Positions 10,500 to 21,060 of a stretch of 64,000 nucleotides of DNA are shown in pieces. The notes beneath the pieces are model-generated. The model saw nothing but the letters and a program-made list of their open reading frames with translations, was not told where the DNA came from and searched no databases. Source of the DNA: Siniperca chuatsi (taxonomy: Eukaryota; Chordata; Actinopteri; Centrarchiformes; Sinipercidae). The first letter of the stretch is position 1. Every line of letters begins with the position of its first letter. The position numbers and the translations under genes are program-made. The stretch is taken from positions 4,702,001 through 4,766,000 of the forward strand of contig NC_058063.1 of assembly GCF_020085105.1 (NCBI RefSeq), given 5' to 3'.

Positions 10500-10559
10500 G
10501 GGAGGGGAACGTAGTTTTGGAAACAAAACATTTAAATTTGAGGAATTTCAATGGTTTGT

Positions 10560-11517
10560 TTGAATGTTTTTTTTCTTTAAATGTGAGAGGAACGAGGGAC
10601 TCTGTTAAAAGAAGGTCATTTTTGATTTTGTAGACTCTCTGCATTCCTTGTTTCCTCCATTCATTGTTTCCATTTGTTTTTTGCAGGAGGTACATCTGCG
10701 GAATAAGTTTGATGTTGGAAACTTCTCAAGGGAATGGACAAAAGGGGATTCAGTTTGGAGTGTAGGGGGGGTCCACTCTACAGAGGTTGGGATTTTGTTT
10801 GAAGTTAAAGAGATCGTGGTGGAAAATGTTTTTGTTATTGTCCAGGGGAGAATAATAGGTGCGGATATCACATGGGGGACAGCCAAGTTGAGGGTTATTG
10901 TGGTGTATGGGCCACAAACACCAGCAGGAAGGCAAGAGATGGTGGAGATAGTGGAGCCGCACCTTGCCACAGATAGGCAGGTAATTGTAGGGGGTGACTT
11001 TAATGTGGAATTAGGTAAGGGGAGGGATACCAGCGAAAAATTTATCTCCCACCTTATGGCCATACATGGCCTGGTAGATGGGGGGAGGGAGGTCAGGCCG
11101 CGGGTAGACGGTCCCACATAGCGTAACTCCCGGGGAATAGTCAGACGTCTGGATTATGTGTTTTTAGCAAAATCTTTGAGTCTGTTGGCAGGCAGGCTGA
11201 TCCCTGTATTCTTTTCAGATCATGATGGACTGCTGTTTGAGGTGCACTCTTGTGTGCCAGGTTTTGGGCCTGGTTACTGGCGCCTAAATATTAGTATTCT
11301 TGAGGAAGAGTTGTTTAAACAGTATTTTCTAGTGTTTTTCAATGGCCTTCTGGGACTCAGACAAATGTGTCCTGGGGTGATAGAGTGGTGGGAGGTTGCC
11401 AAGGAGCGGATGAAGACTTTTTGTATAAATTATTGTAAAAGGAAGGTGAGGTGGGTGAAGAGGGAGGTGTTCCGCCTACAGCGCCAGTGGAAAGGAGGGT
11501 TTGGTTGGATATGGTGA
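10560..11517 (+). pseudogene. LINE ORF2 remnant: apurinic-type endonuclease
   Basis: All the APE-type endonuclease blocks can be read in order: FFSLNVRGTRD (N motif), FLQEVHLRNKF (catalytic Glu), VIVVYGP, VGGDFNVELG (GDFN motif), RRLDYVFL and FFSDHDGLLFEV (SDH motif). There is a break after 10631, and an in-frame TAG at 11119-11121 lies between the GDFN and SDH blocks. Sequence stops at 11517 before any RT. In the U2-specific family this domain makes the target nick, so it would be what chooses GUAGUA. Confidence 0.8.
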
Positions 11518-11542
11518 AATTTAGATTCAGGGTTAGGGTTAG

Positions 11543-12307
11543 GTTAGAAGAAAGGGTTAACTCCCTGCAGGGAGTTATAATGCACTGGCACTAGTATTTC
11601 TTTGTATTATAAGTTCATAAAATCAACAGGTGCTACTATTTGGTTTATAAAAGATTTAAAAATCAAAAGGAAAAAATTAGGGGAAACAACAAATGAATCA
11701 GTGTCTGGGACTAAAATAACTAAGAAATGGAACAAATGACCACATAGTCTAACAGGCCAAGGGGCTCAGTTAAATCTCCTGTAACGGGGAGATTTGAGAC
11801 ACCACCATTGATAATTCATAAAAAGTAAGCACTCAGGTATAATTCAGGAGAGCAGCGGGGTCAGAAAAAACAAACAAAACAAAAAACAAAACAAAAACAG
11901 ACTGAACAGAACTGCAGCAGGGCGGTAAGTGCTGGAAAGAAAAAAAAGTAATCTGATCAATCAAAGGGAGATGCAAGAAATTATATTAATAATATTAACA
12001 TGAATAAGTGCTTCAATAGAAAAAAACATGCATGTAGTAAATCATAATGTACATAATAGAAAAAATACAAACACACAACAAAAGGATAAAACAGAATAGC
12101 CCTGTTGCAGCAATGTCTGCCTAAGGTCCTGACCATTACTCAGTTTAAAAGCTTAAAACTACAAGCCGACCCCGTATTAAAACGTGTTTTTTATTAAATT
12201 TTTTTTACATCTTCTAGGTAACAGATCTCGCTGGAACCTGACTGGAAAGAAGGGGAGAAGAGAAAGAAACTCAACCAAAGGTAAGGAGGATCAAATGCCA
12301 CCCAGGT
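11543..12307 (-). repeat. Penelope-like element terminal repeat, left copy
   Basis: This is a direct repeat of 17458-18048. Both start at about GAAGAAAGGGTTAACTCC and end at about AATG..CACCCAGGT. The left copy is about 765 bp against 591 bp because it keeps an internal stretch of nearly 200 bp (roughly 11756-11920) absent from the right copy. Outside that gap the two are very similar by eye. Confidence 0.88.
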
Positions 12308-12359
12308 AGATAAGTATGGGAAGGTAAGTAGGTAAAGGAAAACAGGTAAGTAAAAGATG

Positions 12360-12430
12360 GAAACTTGGGGTTAGGGTTAGGAAAAAGGAAAAGGGGAAAG
12401 GTTAGGGTTAGGGAAAAGGAAACGGGTTAG
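12360..12430 (+). repeat. Telomere-like GGTTAG runs beside the endonuclease end
   Basis: The motif GGGTTAGGGTTAGG or GGTTAGGG occurs several times in about 70 bp, separated by AAAAGGAAA spacers, just past the endonuclease stop in element sense. Similar runs occur at 11529-11546 and 18046-18072. Confidence 0.7.
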
Positions 12431-12720
12431 GTAGACAGCATATCAATTTTTCACTTAAACCACTGGGATCTAACGTCTTCAGTCGAGTGATCCATTTCCT
12501 CTCTGCTCGTTTGCACTGTAGGGTGGACCAGCCGTCTCTGCCCTCCAGGCCTCTATACCTGAGATGCTCCAAACCAAACATTTTAAAGTGCCCATGAAGT
12601 AAGGTGGTGGCTCTCCCTCCCCGAATACGGTAAATATGTTGAGTTACACGTGTTTTCAAGGTTTTCCTTGTTTCACCAATGTACAGTTTATCACTGGATG
12701 AGTTAAACCAAATAGGAATC
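12408..12720 (-). pseudogene. GIY-YIG endonuclease domain of Penelope-like element
   Basis: On the minus strand the block LYIGETRKTLKTRVTQHIYR lies at about 12627-12684. It is the YIG half of a GIY-YIG nuclease, followed by RKWITRLKTLDPSGLSEK. It lies directly after the RT, the normal position in EN+ Penelope-like elements, where it nicks the target DNA. The reading frame is interrupted relative to the RT. Confidence 0.8.
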
Positions 12721-14330
12721 TTCTGGTGTTAATTTCTGGGGGAGCGGAGCTCCACAGCCCGAATGCCCGTTGACTATGAAGGGGGAAGGTTTAAGAAGAT
12801 ATTTATCAGATTGTTTAATTGGCTTATTAAATGCAGTGTGAACTAAATTGTCTTTCAAACTTCTTCTATTTGCTATGATCAAACGGTACTTTTGAAGAGG
12901 TTCCACTGTTTCCTGTGTCTGTTGGAAATTGTTTCTGATCTGGGAATTAAGGGTACTCAGGTGTTGGGAGTATGTGACCACCAATGGGATGAGTGGGAGG
13001 GTTGGTCCACCCCCTCCTCCTTTTCTTCCACTGTACTCTCCCCTGTCCCTGAAGATGTTCCTGACCTCTGCCTTAATCACCCTAAGGAACCGTTTTGTGT
13101 ACCCTCTAGGATGGAGTGCCGCAAAGAGGATCTTTGTAGCGTCCTCTACATCCTGAGGGTAGGTATAAATACGGTGAAATCTGATCAGTTGTGATATTAT
13201 TTGACCTCTGAAAGTATGTTTGGGATGATAGCTAGTTTTGTGAAGAAGGGCATGTCTATCAGTGTCTTTGAAATAGACTTTGATGGCTAATCTTTTAGTA
13301 TGCTCCCTATAATTGCAGAAAAAGACCATCGTGTCCAGAAAGTCAACTTTCTCAAACTGTAAATTGTGTTTCAATTTGATTTTTTGAATTCCTTAAAGGA
13401 TTTGACTGAACTGGTCCAGATACCAAAAATATCGTCACGGTACCGGAGATACAGCAGAGGTAAGTTTTTACATTTGAGAAAGGCGGTCCTTTCCCATTCT
13501 GCGAGGTATATATCTGCATAGGCTGGGGAATACTTCTCTTTCATGTTCTTTAACTTATTGATAAATTCATAAGTATCTTTAACATAGCTTGGATGCCGTT
13601 GTGAGATGGGATTGATATAATAGTCCACTATACGATACAATTCTGAACCACAATCACTAACAATGGGCCTGCCAACAGGTATTTTATAAGGGACGGTCTA
13701 AGTCTCTGGAGTTTTATGGATTTTGGGCAGCAAATAGAATAGGCAGGGGCGAGGAGAATCTGGCCCAAATAGGTAAAGCTTCTGTTTACTGGAAATCTGT
13801 TTATCATCATATAATTTAGAGATTATTTGCCTAACCATATGTTGGGTTTCAGATTGCAACAATTGGGTCAGAGGGACATAATAGGTGGTGTCTCCCAGTT
13901 GTCTGTACGCCTCACACAGGTAATTGAACCTATCCTGGAGCACTATTTGGCCTCCCTTGTCTGCCGGTTTGATAATTATGTCTTTCCTACTGCTCAAGGA
14001 CCTTAGAGCCTGTTTTTGGGCAATGCTAATATTTAACTTGCCCGACTGTAGGGGTTTAAAGTTAGACAACAGAGCTTCATCTTTATTTATTAATACTTGC
14101 AATGACTCTGGTAAAGAGTCCAGACAAGGTTCCCAATGAGAAGGGTTAGTAAAAGGCTCACTGATGTAATTATAATTATATTGAAAGTGGTTCATTAATT
14201 TGAGTCTCCTATGGTAAGCATGGAGGTCGCTGCAGAGTTGCAGCAAATCGGGTATTCCCGGTGTCGGGATAAAGGTAAGTCCTCGTTCCAAGATATCCTG
14301 TTCTAAAGGGTCAAGATAAAGCCAGAACAA
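12700..14330 (-). pseudogene. Penelope-like reverse transcriptase
   Basis: Blocks in order on the minus strand: DIIIKPADKGGQIVLQDR (hallmark of the family), FYLLPKIHKTPET, PLLYLRYRDDIFGIW (catalytic DD), FEKVDFLDTMV and LHKTSYHPKHTFRGQI. Penelope RTs are the group closest to telomerase RT. It is interrupted in a few places, so it is not functional as it stands. The GIY-YIG domain follows. Confidence 0.85.
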
Positions 14331-14508
14331 AGATTAGTAATATTAGATAAATGAAGCTGGTGATTACAGCGTTGTTCCCCCTCTACATGTTTAACTGGTC
14401 GAGCCAAAACTCTTTCAGAGCCTCTGCTGTATCTCTGGTCTCTCTATCTCTTAAATCTAAGTGGACTGATCTCAGGGAGTGCATTACTTTTTTTGCTTAT
14501 TAGCCGAT

Positions 14509-14892
14509 TCAGGCCTTGCAATAAAACTTTCTGTTCTCTTTCCAATCTGTCTGAGTAATTGATAATGGGTAGGCATTGGGAAATGTCTCCTCAGCTGTCT
14601 TCAGTAGAGCATTCAGTTGTTTAGACATGGTAAGTGGTTGTTGGCATCTCAGACAATTGTTGAGACCCAAGGAGAGGATGACCTTGCTGACAGTAGTAAC
14701 AGGTTGGAGTTTCTTTAGTACCTGGTCAATGTGAGGGAACTGTGCACCAGGGAAGCTGTCAATTTGAACTTCATCACTGGTGAATGGTGGAATACGAGCC
14801 AGGTTGGAGTCTCCTATTACTAGGACAGGTTTTTCAATTTCTGATCTTCTGTTCTGTTCTCTGATGGGTTGTAGGTTCCCAGACAGAGGCAA
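14509..14892 (-). pseudogene. SGNH-hydrolase-like domain at the end of the element's ORF1
   Basis: The translation carries PVLVIGDSNLARIPP (GDSN block with the nucleophile Ser), DSFPGAQFPHID (the Gly block) and KVILSLGLNN (the Asn block), in the order of SGNH/GDSL esterases. It sits between a Pro/Ser-rich N-terminal region and the RT. Esterase-type ORF1 domains are known in CR1/L2-type LINEs; I cannot say how common they are in Penelope-like elements. The catalytic His block at the C-terminus is not visible. Confidence 0.65.
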
Positions 14893-16126
14893 GGCTAGAC
14901 ATTGAAGGTGACTGTGTTTTGGAAAGTTTTGTGGAGGACTCAGATTGGGGGGTGCTGTTTTTGTTGCTGCTGCTTTGAGCTGTTATAGCTTTAGCAGTGT
15001 TCCCCATCATCACATGTCCACCATGTTCCTTTTGTTCGTTGGTTTGAGAAGTCACCTGTTTCGGTTTGCTATTGACCTTAGGACAAGTCTGGAAATCCTC
15101 TGAACGGTCACCCGTCATCCCAGGGTCCTGATGGGAAGATGTGGGAACAGAAGGAGGTGATTGGGTGAGTAAAGGAGAAAGTGAGTCAGACATTTCCACT
15201 GCCACGTTACTGAAATGGACCCTTGTAGTATCACTAAAATCTCTCTGATGTGTGCTTCCCTCTATATCCGTCACTACTGTCTTGGTCAGGACTTGGAGGG
15301 GCCTTGACAGTCCTAGGGGATGAGGTAGAAGAAGGAGGAGAGGGTGAAATCTGATGGGAATGTAACTCACGCCTCTCTGTGTCTGGCCTCTTAGAGGCTG
15401 TGGTAAGAGAGCTTTCACTGTCTCCTCCCTCGTCTTGTGAAGGAATGATAGAGAGATTGTGTACTGTTAAGGGAGTGTGATGGAGTTCTACTGTAATCTC
15501 CCTAGATGTGGGATGAGCTACAGGAGTCTGCTTAGCTTGAGGCAAAGGAGGCTCAACTGTTATGCTCTCTGGCTGTTCTATTGTGGGTTTTTGAACCGTC
15601 TGTTGAGAAAGAGCTGAAGGTGGAAGAGTTGGGAACTCGTCAGGTGGCAACTCCTTGGGTAAGCGGCTACGCGGTGGCTTACCCAGAAGGGTCATATTCC
15701 TCAGAGTTTCTATAGAGGAAGTTGTAAGTTTACGTCTGTATCTAGCCCTGGCCCACTTGATGGCTCTACTGAAAGCCTCCTCCTGAAATGGACCCAGACT
15801 GTCAAGAATGGATGCAATGACTTGATTGTAATGGTCCCTTAGAATTGCTAAATTGTTATCCATCCATTGTGCTGTGTTCAGTTTGACCCTCTCCTCAGTG
15901 ACACCATTAGGTGAAGCAGGTTTAATGATAAGAACAGTTTGTTTACTTTTCTCATCATCCCCACTGGGAAAAAGTCATCCCGAACACAGTTAACCAGGAT
16001 CTCAGAGTGATGGATAGCCTGCGGTAATTTAAAATAATTTTTGGTCTGATCTACTACTGGTTGCGTCACTATGGTTTCCTGTGTAGGTCTCACGGAGGAG
16101 GAGGGGGGGGCCCTTTTCCCACTCAC
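14834..16126 (-). pseudogene. ORF1 N-terminal part, Pro/Ser/Thr-rich (Penelope-like element)
   Basis: Several minus-strand frames join into one protein-like stretch. It starts at about 16126 with SGKRAPPSSSVRPTQET, has a short helical part (LAILRDHYNQVIASILDSLG, AIKWARARYRRKL) and then a long Pro/Ser/Thr/Gln-rich linker leading into the SGNH-like domain. No RNA-binding motif was recognised. It is interrupted more than once. Confidence 0.55.
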
Positions 16127-17048
16127 CCAGGTTCTGTGTGGTCAACACCGTAAACCGGTTCTGGAGTGGCAGAGTCATGGTGTCATAAAAAAGCAGGTAG
16201 GTTCTTTAACAGACTACAGAGGAAAGAGAACTATGTTAAACAGGTAAGTTTTGATTAAAATGGGGTAAAACATTGAAAAAAAACCAAAATGTAATAATTA
16301 AAAATTAAAATTTAAAAATAGATAAAAAATTAATTTAAAATATTAAAAAAACAAATATAAACAACCTATGAATGATAAGAAATCTAAGAGTATAAGGTAA
16401 AAAGGTAAAAATAAACAGTTAATTGTTTAAGCCATAAAAAATCCAAATAATCAAAGAAAAAAGGAGGCGATTTGACTCACTGGGATTTCTAAACTTGTCC
16501 TGACATCTGGTGGTCTGTTACCAGAACTGCACCTTTTTAAACCACCAACTGAGAGAAGGTGTGTTAAAACAGCTTTCAGTGTCCAAACAAACTTTTAAAC
16601 AAAAAAAGAGGGAAGGAGGGGGAAAAAAATGAAAATGATGGGATGGGCTTGGATGGGCTTTGCTGGCGAGTGGAGCAGTGTCATAGACATTAAAATTCCT
16701 GGTAGAATTTCTGGAGAATATTTCTCCAGGCCGTTGTGAAGTCTTCTGTGTGCACACACTCTTATGTTGGAAACCAGCTCACCATTTGCAGTTGTAGGAG
16801 CCTGATACTTGTGTGGTCACAGTCGTGATAGTAGCAGGCTGTAGCAGGCTTGAGTAGGCCTGATGCTCCTCATGGGCTTTGTTGTGTTGGTGGTTTCCAG
16901 TCCATTGTTCACTGATAAGTTTTCCTATTTTACTCAAATAAAAAGACAAGTGCTGCAAAAAAACAATAAAAACTGAGTCCTCCTGATTAAAATGGAATTT
17001 AACAATAAACAAATACTGTTTATAAGAAAAAACTGAGAAGAAAGAGTT
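16127..17048 (-). other. AT-rich untranslated region of the Penelope-like element
   Basis: This lies between ORF1 and the hammerhead motif. It has A/T-rich stretches at 16250-16460 and no domain I can recognise. The short frames at 16518-17257 lack known motifs. Confidence 0.5.
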
Positions 17049-17049
17049 G

Positions 17050-17083
17050 TCTTAACGTTTCGCCAAACGGCTTCATCAGAAGA
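17050..17083 (-). ncRNA. Hammerhead ribozyme motif 1
   Basis: On the minus strand: TCTT (stem I), CTGATGA (core), A plus GCC-GTTT-GGC (stem II), GAAA (core), CGT, T (position 17, cut site) and AAGA (stem I partner). Stem III is only the palindrome ACGT, so it would work best as a dimer of two ribozymes, as described for hammerheads in Penelope-like elements. One extra A precedes stem II. Not tested; read by eye. Confidence 0.7.
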
Positions 17084-17457
17084 TGGGAGACAAAGGAAAG
17101 GCAGCAAACTTATAGCCTTACCCCACACAGGTGTGAGCTTAAGTGTCTCCAGCTGATAGGCTAATGGGGTGCACAAGCCCCTGGTAGGGTGTGGCATTAT
17201 CCTTGTAAAGTACCCACCCTCAAGTGTGTTTGTTTGTGTTGTGGGGGAGGGGCACAAGGTTGCTGCTAAAGGAAAGGAGGTAGGAAATTAATTAAAAAAA
17301 CATAACCTAATAAAATATTAAAATTATTAAGAGTATTAAAACTTCTTAAAAAGCAAGAAAAATAAAATAAAACAATAGTCTCATGAGTAACAATTCTAAC
17401 CAAAGTAGTTCCAATATTTGTTGAAGGAAGAGTAGTTGATTACTAGGCTCGGGCGAG

Positions 17458-18048
17458 GTTAGGTGAAGAAAGGGTTAACTCCCTGCAGGGAGTTATAATG
17501 CACTGGCACTAGTATTTCTTTGTATTATAAGTTCATAAAATCAACAGGTGCTACTATTTGGTTTATAAAAGATTTAAAAATCAAAAGGAAAAAATTAGGG
17601 GAACCAACAAATTAATCAGTGTCTGGGACTAAAATAAGAAATCGAACAAATGACCACATAGTCTAAAAAGGTAAGTGCTGATAAATCAAAGGGAGATGCA
17701 AGAAATTATATTAATTATATTAACATGAATAAGTGCCTCAATAGAAAAAAAACATGCATGTAGGAAATCATAATGTACATAATAGAAAAAATACACAAAC
17801 ACACAACAAAAGGATAAAACAGAATAGCCCTGTTGCAGCAATGTCTGCCTAAGGTCCTGACCAATACTCAGTTTAAAAGCTTAAAACTACAAGCCGACCC
17901 CGTGTTAAAATATGTGTTTTTTATTAAATTTTTATTTTTATTTATTAAATCTTCTAGGTAACAGATCTCGCTGGAACCTGACTGGAAAGAAGGGGAGAAG
18001 AGAAAGAAACTCAACCAAAGGTAAGGAGGATCAAATGGTCACCCAGGT
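17458..18048 (-). repeat. Penelope-like element terminal repeat, right copy
   Basis: This is the second copy of the 11543-12307 repeat, shorter by an internal gap. It lies between two hammerhead motifs. In element sense it precedes the main copy and is best read as the 3' end of another copy in tandem. GGTTAGGGTTAGGGGGTTAGG follows directly at its right end (18047-18067). Confidence 0.85.
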
Positions 18049-18695
18049 TAGGGTTAGGGGGTTAGGGTAGGGAATTGAACCATGGCACCACAGAGTGGCA
18101 CCAGGAAGTGCACGGTCCATGGACTGACTCCCAATCGGGAGTGCGGGCCCGTCTCCCCCTGAAAAATTGGGCTCTCTCGTCCCCACACAGAAAGAGACAG
18201 ACACATCATCTCATCCCGTTAAGGACTGGGTTTTCAAAATTGACTCTATTATCCAGAGGAATTGTTGTTAATGGTTCCAGCCTTTGTAGCTACGTTTCGA
18301 GACTGTTTGCTCTTCGTCAGGCTAAGGCGGAACAATGTAGGGCCTACTTGGGCCTCCTATCCATCTTACAGCGGGGCCTGTCTGGGCCTATACCAGTGAT
18401 GTGCCAAAATGGGGCTCCCGTTTGGAGTTGTCCCCTGGCAAAGACAGAGCCGGACTGGGACATCTGCCTGTTACTAAGCGGGGCACTTCTAATCCCCAAC
18501 TTAGCCTCTCACCATTTTGTTCTTTCTGTACTTTAGTTTAAGTTACAACATTTTATTTCCTTATCTTAGGTTTGTTTTCCCCTCTTTTAGGTTTACTTTT
18601 TATTTCCATATCTTAGGTTTGTTTTTCCTTCTCTTAGGTTTTCGTTTAGTCCTCTGTTATATTTTGTTTTATTTGTACTTTCTTTTAAATTATCG
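18049..18695. other. Unassigned sequence with a T-rich short repeat
   Basis: Apart from the hammerhead motif at 18287-18324, no gene is seen. From about 18560 to 18650 a TCTTAGGTTTGTTTTCC-like unit recurs about three times. The 18075-18536 frame has no recognised domain. Confidence 0.45.
18287..18324 (-). ncRNA. Hammerhead ribozyme motif 2
   Basis: On the minus strand: TAGC (stem I), CTGACGA (core CUGANGA), A plus GAG-CAAACAGT-CTC (stem II), GAAA, CGT, A (position 17) and GCTA (stem I partner). As in motif 1, stem III is the palindrome ACGT and one extra A precedes stem II. The sequence differs from motif 1 in both stems but the pairing is kept, which argues for a real RNA fold. It lies on the other side of the terminal repeat. 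Confidence 0.6.
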
Positions 18696-18789
18696 TAGAA
18701 AAGGTTTCAGTCGTAGTCATCTGGACACTTTTTTCAGAATCAAGACGTTTCGGCTCCCATCCGGAAGTCATTCTCAATTGTGAAAAAAT
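18696..18789 (-). repeat. Dispersed repeat with CGAAACGT core, copy 1
   Basis: About 94 bp nearly identical to 59358-59450. On the minus strand it contains TGACTTCC-GGAT-GGGAG followed by CCGAAACGTC, a layout like the hammerhead motifs nearby but without a complete CUGANGA core. It is probably a degenerate relative carried by Penelope-like or SINE-like copies. Confidence 0.6.
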
Positions 18790-19090
18790 GGGAAAATTAC
18801 ACAAATAAATAGGAGGGAAGTCACAAATGTCACATGGCCCACAAATTGACAGGAAGCAATCTACAAATATTCAAAACCCGTTTTACACAGTAAGTTATAC
18901 ATATTTGTAAATCACTCTGTATTTTTGTCGATATGACTTTACAAAACACAAATAAAAAAATACATGTTTGTGGATAGGGATATATTTGTGTATTATGGTA
19001 CACATTTGTGGATTTTTTCTACAGATCGCTGCGGTACAAATTGGACAAAAATCCATAAATGTGCAAAACCCATTTTCTGTGTGAAAATGG
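18790..19090. other. AT-rich intergenic sequence
   Basis: No gene is seen. Two AAAACCC(G/A)TTTT-like segments at about 18876 and 19066 may be the ends of a small element, but I could not define it. Confidence 0.3.
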
Positions 19091-21060
19091 ATCCAGAGTC
19101 TTAAGGGACTTATTTGGGCAGCCTGATAATAAGGAATTGCAATAATCCAGCCTAGAAGTAACAAATGCATGGACTAGTTTTTTGGCATCCTTTCGTGACA
19201 GGATGTGTCTGATTTTTGCAATGTTACGTAGGTGAAAGAAGGCAGTCCTTGAAGTTTGTTTCATGTGGGAGTCAAAGGATAAATCCTGATCAAAGATAAC
19301 TCTGAGGTTCCTTGCAGTGTTGCTGGAGGCCAGGGCAATGCCATCTTGAGTGACTATATCTTAATAATGTGTGTCAGAGGTGTACAATAACTTCAGTTTT
19401 GTCAGAGTTTAACATCAGAAAATTGCAGGCCATCCAGGTTTGTATTTAAGTTTAGCTAACTGATTAGATTCACCTGGCTTGATCGATACATATAATTGGA
19501 TATCATCCGCATGATGAACAATGAAAGTTTATGGAGTGTTTCCTAATAATATTGCCAAGAGGTAGCATATATAAGGTGAATAGAATTGATCCAAGCACAG
19601 AATCTTGTGGAACTCTGACTCTGACTAACTTTGCCGTGCATGGAGGACTCACCGTTAACATGTACAAACTGAGATCGATCTGATAGATAGGAGAGGCAGC
19701 ACTAAAATCTAACAAGATGGGGTCTAAGAGACAGGTTAATGGCTTAGATGAAGAACCGTTGAAGTTAGCTGAAGAAGGACGATAGGAGAAAAGCAGTCTA
19801 AATATATATCAGGTTTTACAGCTGTTTCCAAGGTTCCTGTGTTTGATGATAAATCTGTACCGTTGAGGGCATGGGGCGTGATGAATTCTTTATCTAATAG
19901 TTAAAATTTTATCATTAAAGAAACTCATGAAGTCATTACTACTGAGGGCTATAGGAGGAATACATAGCTCAATAGAGCTGTGACTCTCTGTCAGCCTGGC
20001 TAAAGTGCTCACAAGAAACCTGGGGTTGTTTTTATTTTCCTCTATTAATGATGAGTAGTAAGCTGCTCTGCCATTACGGAGAGCTTTCCTATATGTTTTA
20101 AGACTATCTTGCAAAGCTAAACGAGATTTTTCCAAACTGTTAGAACGCCATTTACTTTCAAGTTTTCACAATGTTTGCTTTAATTTGTGGGTTTGGGGGT
20201 TATACCATGGTGCTAACCTTCTTTGTTTTATTATCTTCTTTTTAAAAGGGGCGATAGAATCGAGTGTCGTTCGCAGTGAGCCTGCAGCACTATCAACAAG
20301 ATGGTCAATTTGGGAGTGGCTGAAATTAGCATAGGAGTCCTCTGTTATATTGAGACATAGCATTGAATTAAATGCAGATGGGATCGCTTCCTTAAATTTA
20401 GCTACAGCACTATCAGATAGACATCTAGAGTAGGAGTTTTTGCCTAATGGCGTGTAGTCCAGTAATAGTAGTTCAAAAGTTATTAAACAATTGTCCAATA
20501 ATGAAGGATTCTGTGGAAAGACTATTGAATCTTCAATTTCAATGCCATGTACCAGAACAAGGTCGAGGGTGTGGTTAAATCAGTAAGTGGGTTTATGTAA
20601 ACTCTGACAAAAGCCAATCAAATCTAATAATGAGAAAAATGCAGTACTAAGGCTATCATTTTCAACGTCCACATGAATATTGAAATCACCTACCATAATT
20701 ACTTTATCTGTTTTAAGGACTAAACTTGATAAAAACTCTGAGAATTCAGATAAAAATTCAGAATAAGGACCACGGTACACTATAACAAATAGAATTGTCG
20801 TGTTTTCCAGGTTGGGTGTGAAAGACTAAGAACAAGGCTTTCAAATGAGTTATAATTTAGTTTAGGTCTAGGGTTAATTAATAGGCTTGAGTCGAAGATG
20901 GCTGCAACTTCATCTCTTTGGCCGGTGCCTCGAGGAATGTATGTATTAATATGACTGGGCGGAGTGGATTCATTTAGGCTAACATATTGTTGATGACCCA
21001 GCCAGGTTTCAGTAAGACAAAATAAGTCAATATGATACTCTGATATTTTCACACATTCAG
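19091..21060 (-). pseudogene. L2-type LINE (ORF2 endonuclease and RT remnants)
   Basis: On the minus strand, EN appears at about 21050-20580 as DLFCLTETWLG and VIMVGDFNIHVD. The region joining EN to RT lies at 20500-19890 (LAPWYNPQTHKLKQTL, ALRNGRAAYYSSLI). RT survives only in pieces: [20 protein letters not shown] at about 19540-19620, with the YADD site lost, and FFHLRNIAKIRHIL plus LDYCNSLLSGCP at 19264-19100. Most of the RT core is deleted and several stops or shifts are present. Other copies of the same LINE lie at 33760 and 54650. Confidence 0.8.

Larger units (their letters stand above)
9096..11517 (+). mobile_element. Tx1-clade LINE (Keno-like) copy B, 5' part
   Basis: This begins exactly at the U2 junction and carries the 5' UTR, ORF1 with zinc knuckles and the endonuclease half of ORF2. 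It stops where GGTTAG runs and a Penelope-like element begin. The RT half is missing from this copy. I saw no continuation to the right of the Penelope-like element, so the LINE was probably cut off rather than simply interrupted. Confidence 0.85.
11543..18048 (-). mobile_element. Penelope-like element with GIY-YIG endonuclease, flanked by direct repeats
   Basis: On the minus strand the order is: a repeat (18048-17458), a hammerhead motif, ORF1 with an SGNH-like end, RT with the Penelope hallmark KPADKGG, a GIY-YIG endonuclease, and a second copy of the repeat (12307-11543). Penelope-like elements are known for pLTRs made from a truncated copy in tandem with a full one, and that fits here. 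The simplest reading is that 17457-11543 is a near full-length copy of about 5.9 kb preceded by the 3' end of another. Coding parts are interrupted in a few places. Telomere-like GGTTAG runs flank both ends. Confidence 0.85.

Noticed and set aside
11529-18072. A true chromosome end or large interstitial telomere
   Set aside because: The GGTTAG runs are only 2-4 units each and interrupted; coding genes follow on the right.
18517-18783. Phe/Leu-rich frame resembling a membrane protein
   Set aside because: It arises from a T-rich repeated stretch; no start context or family.
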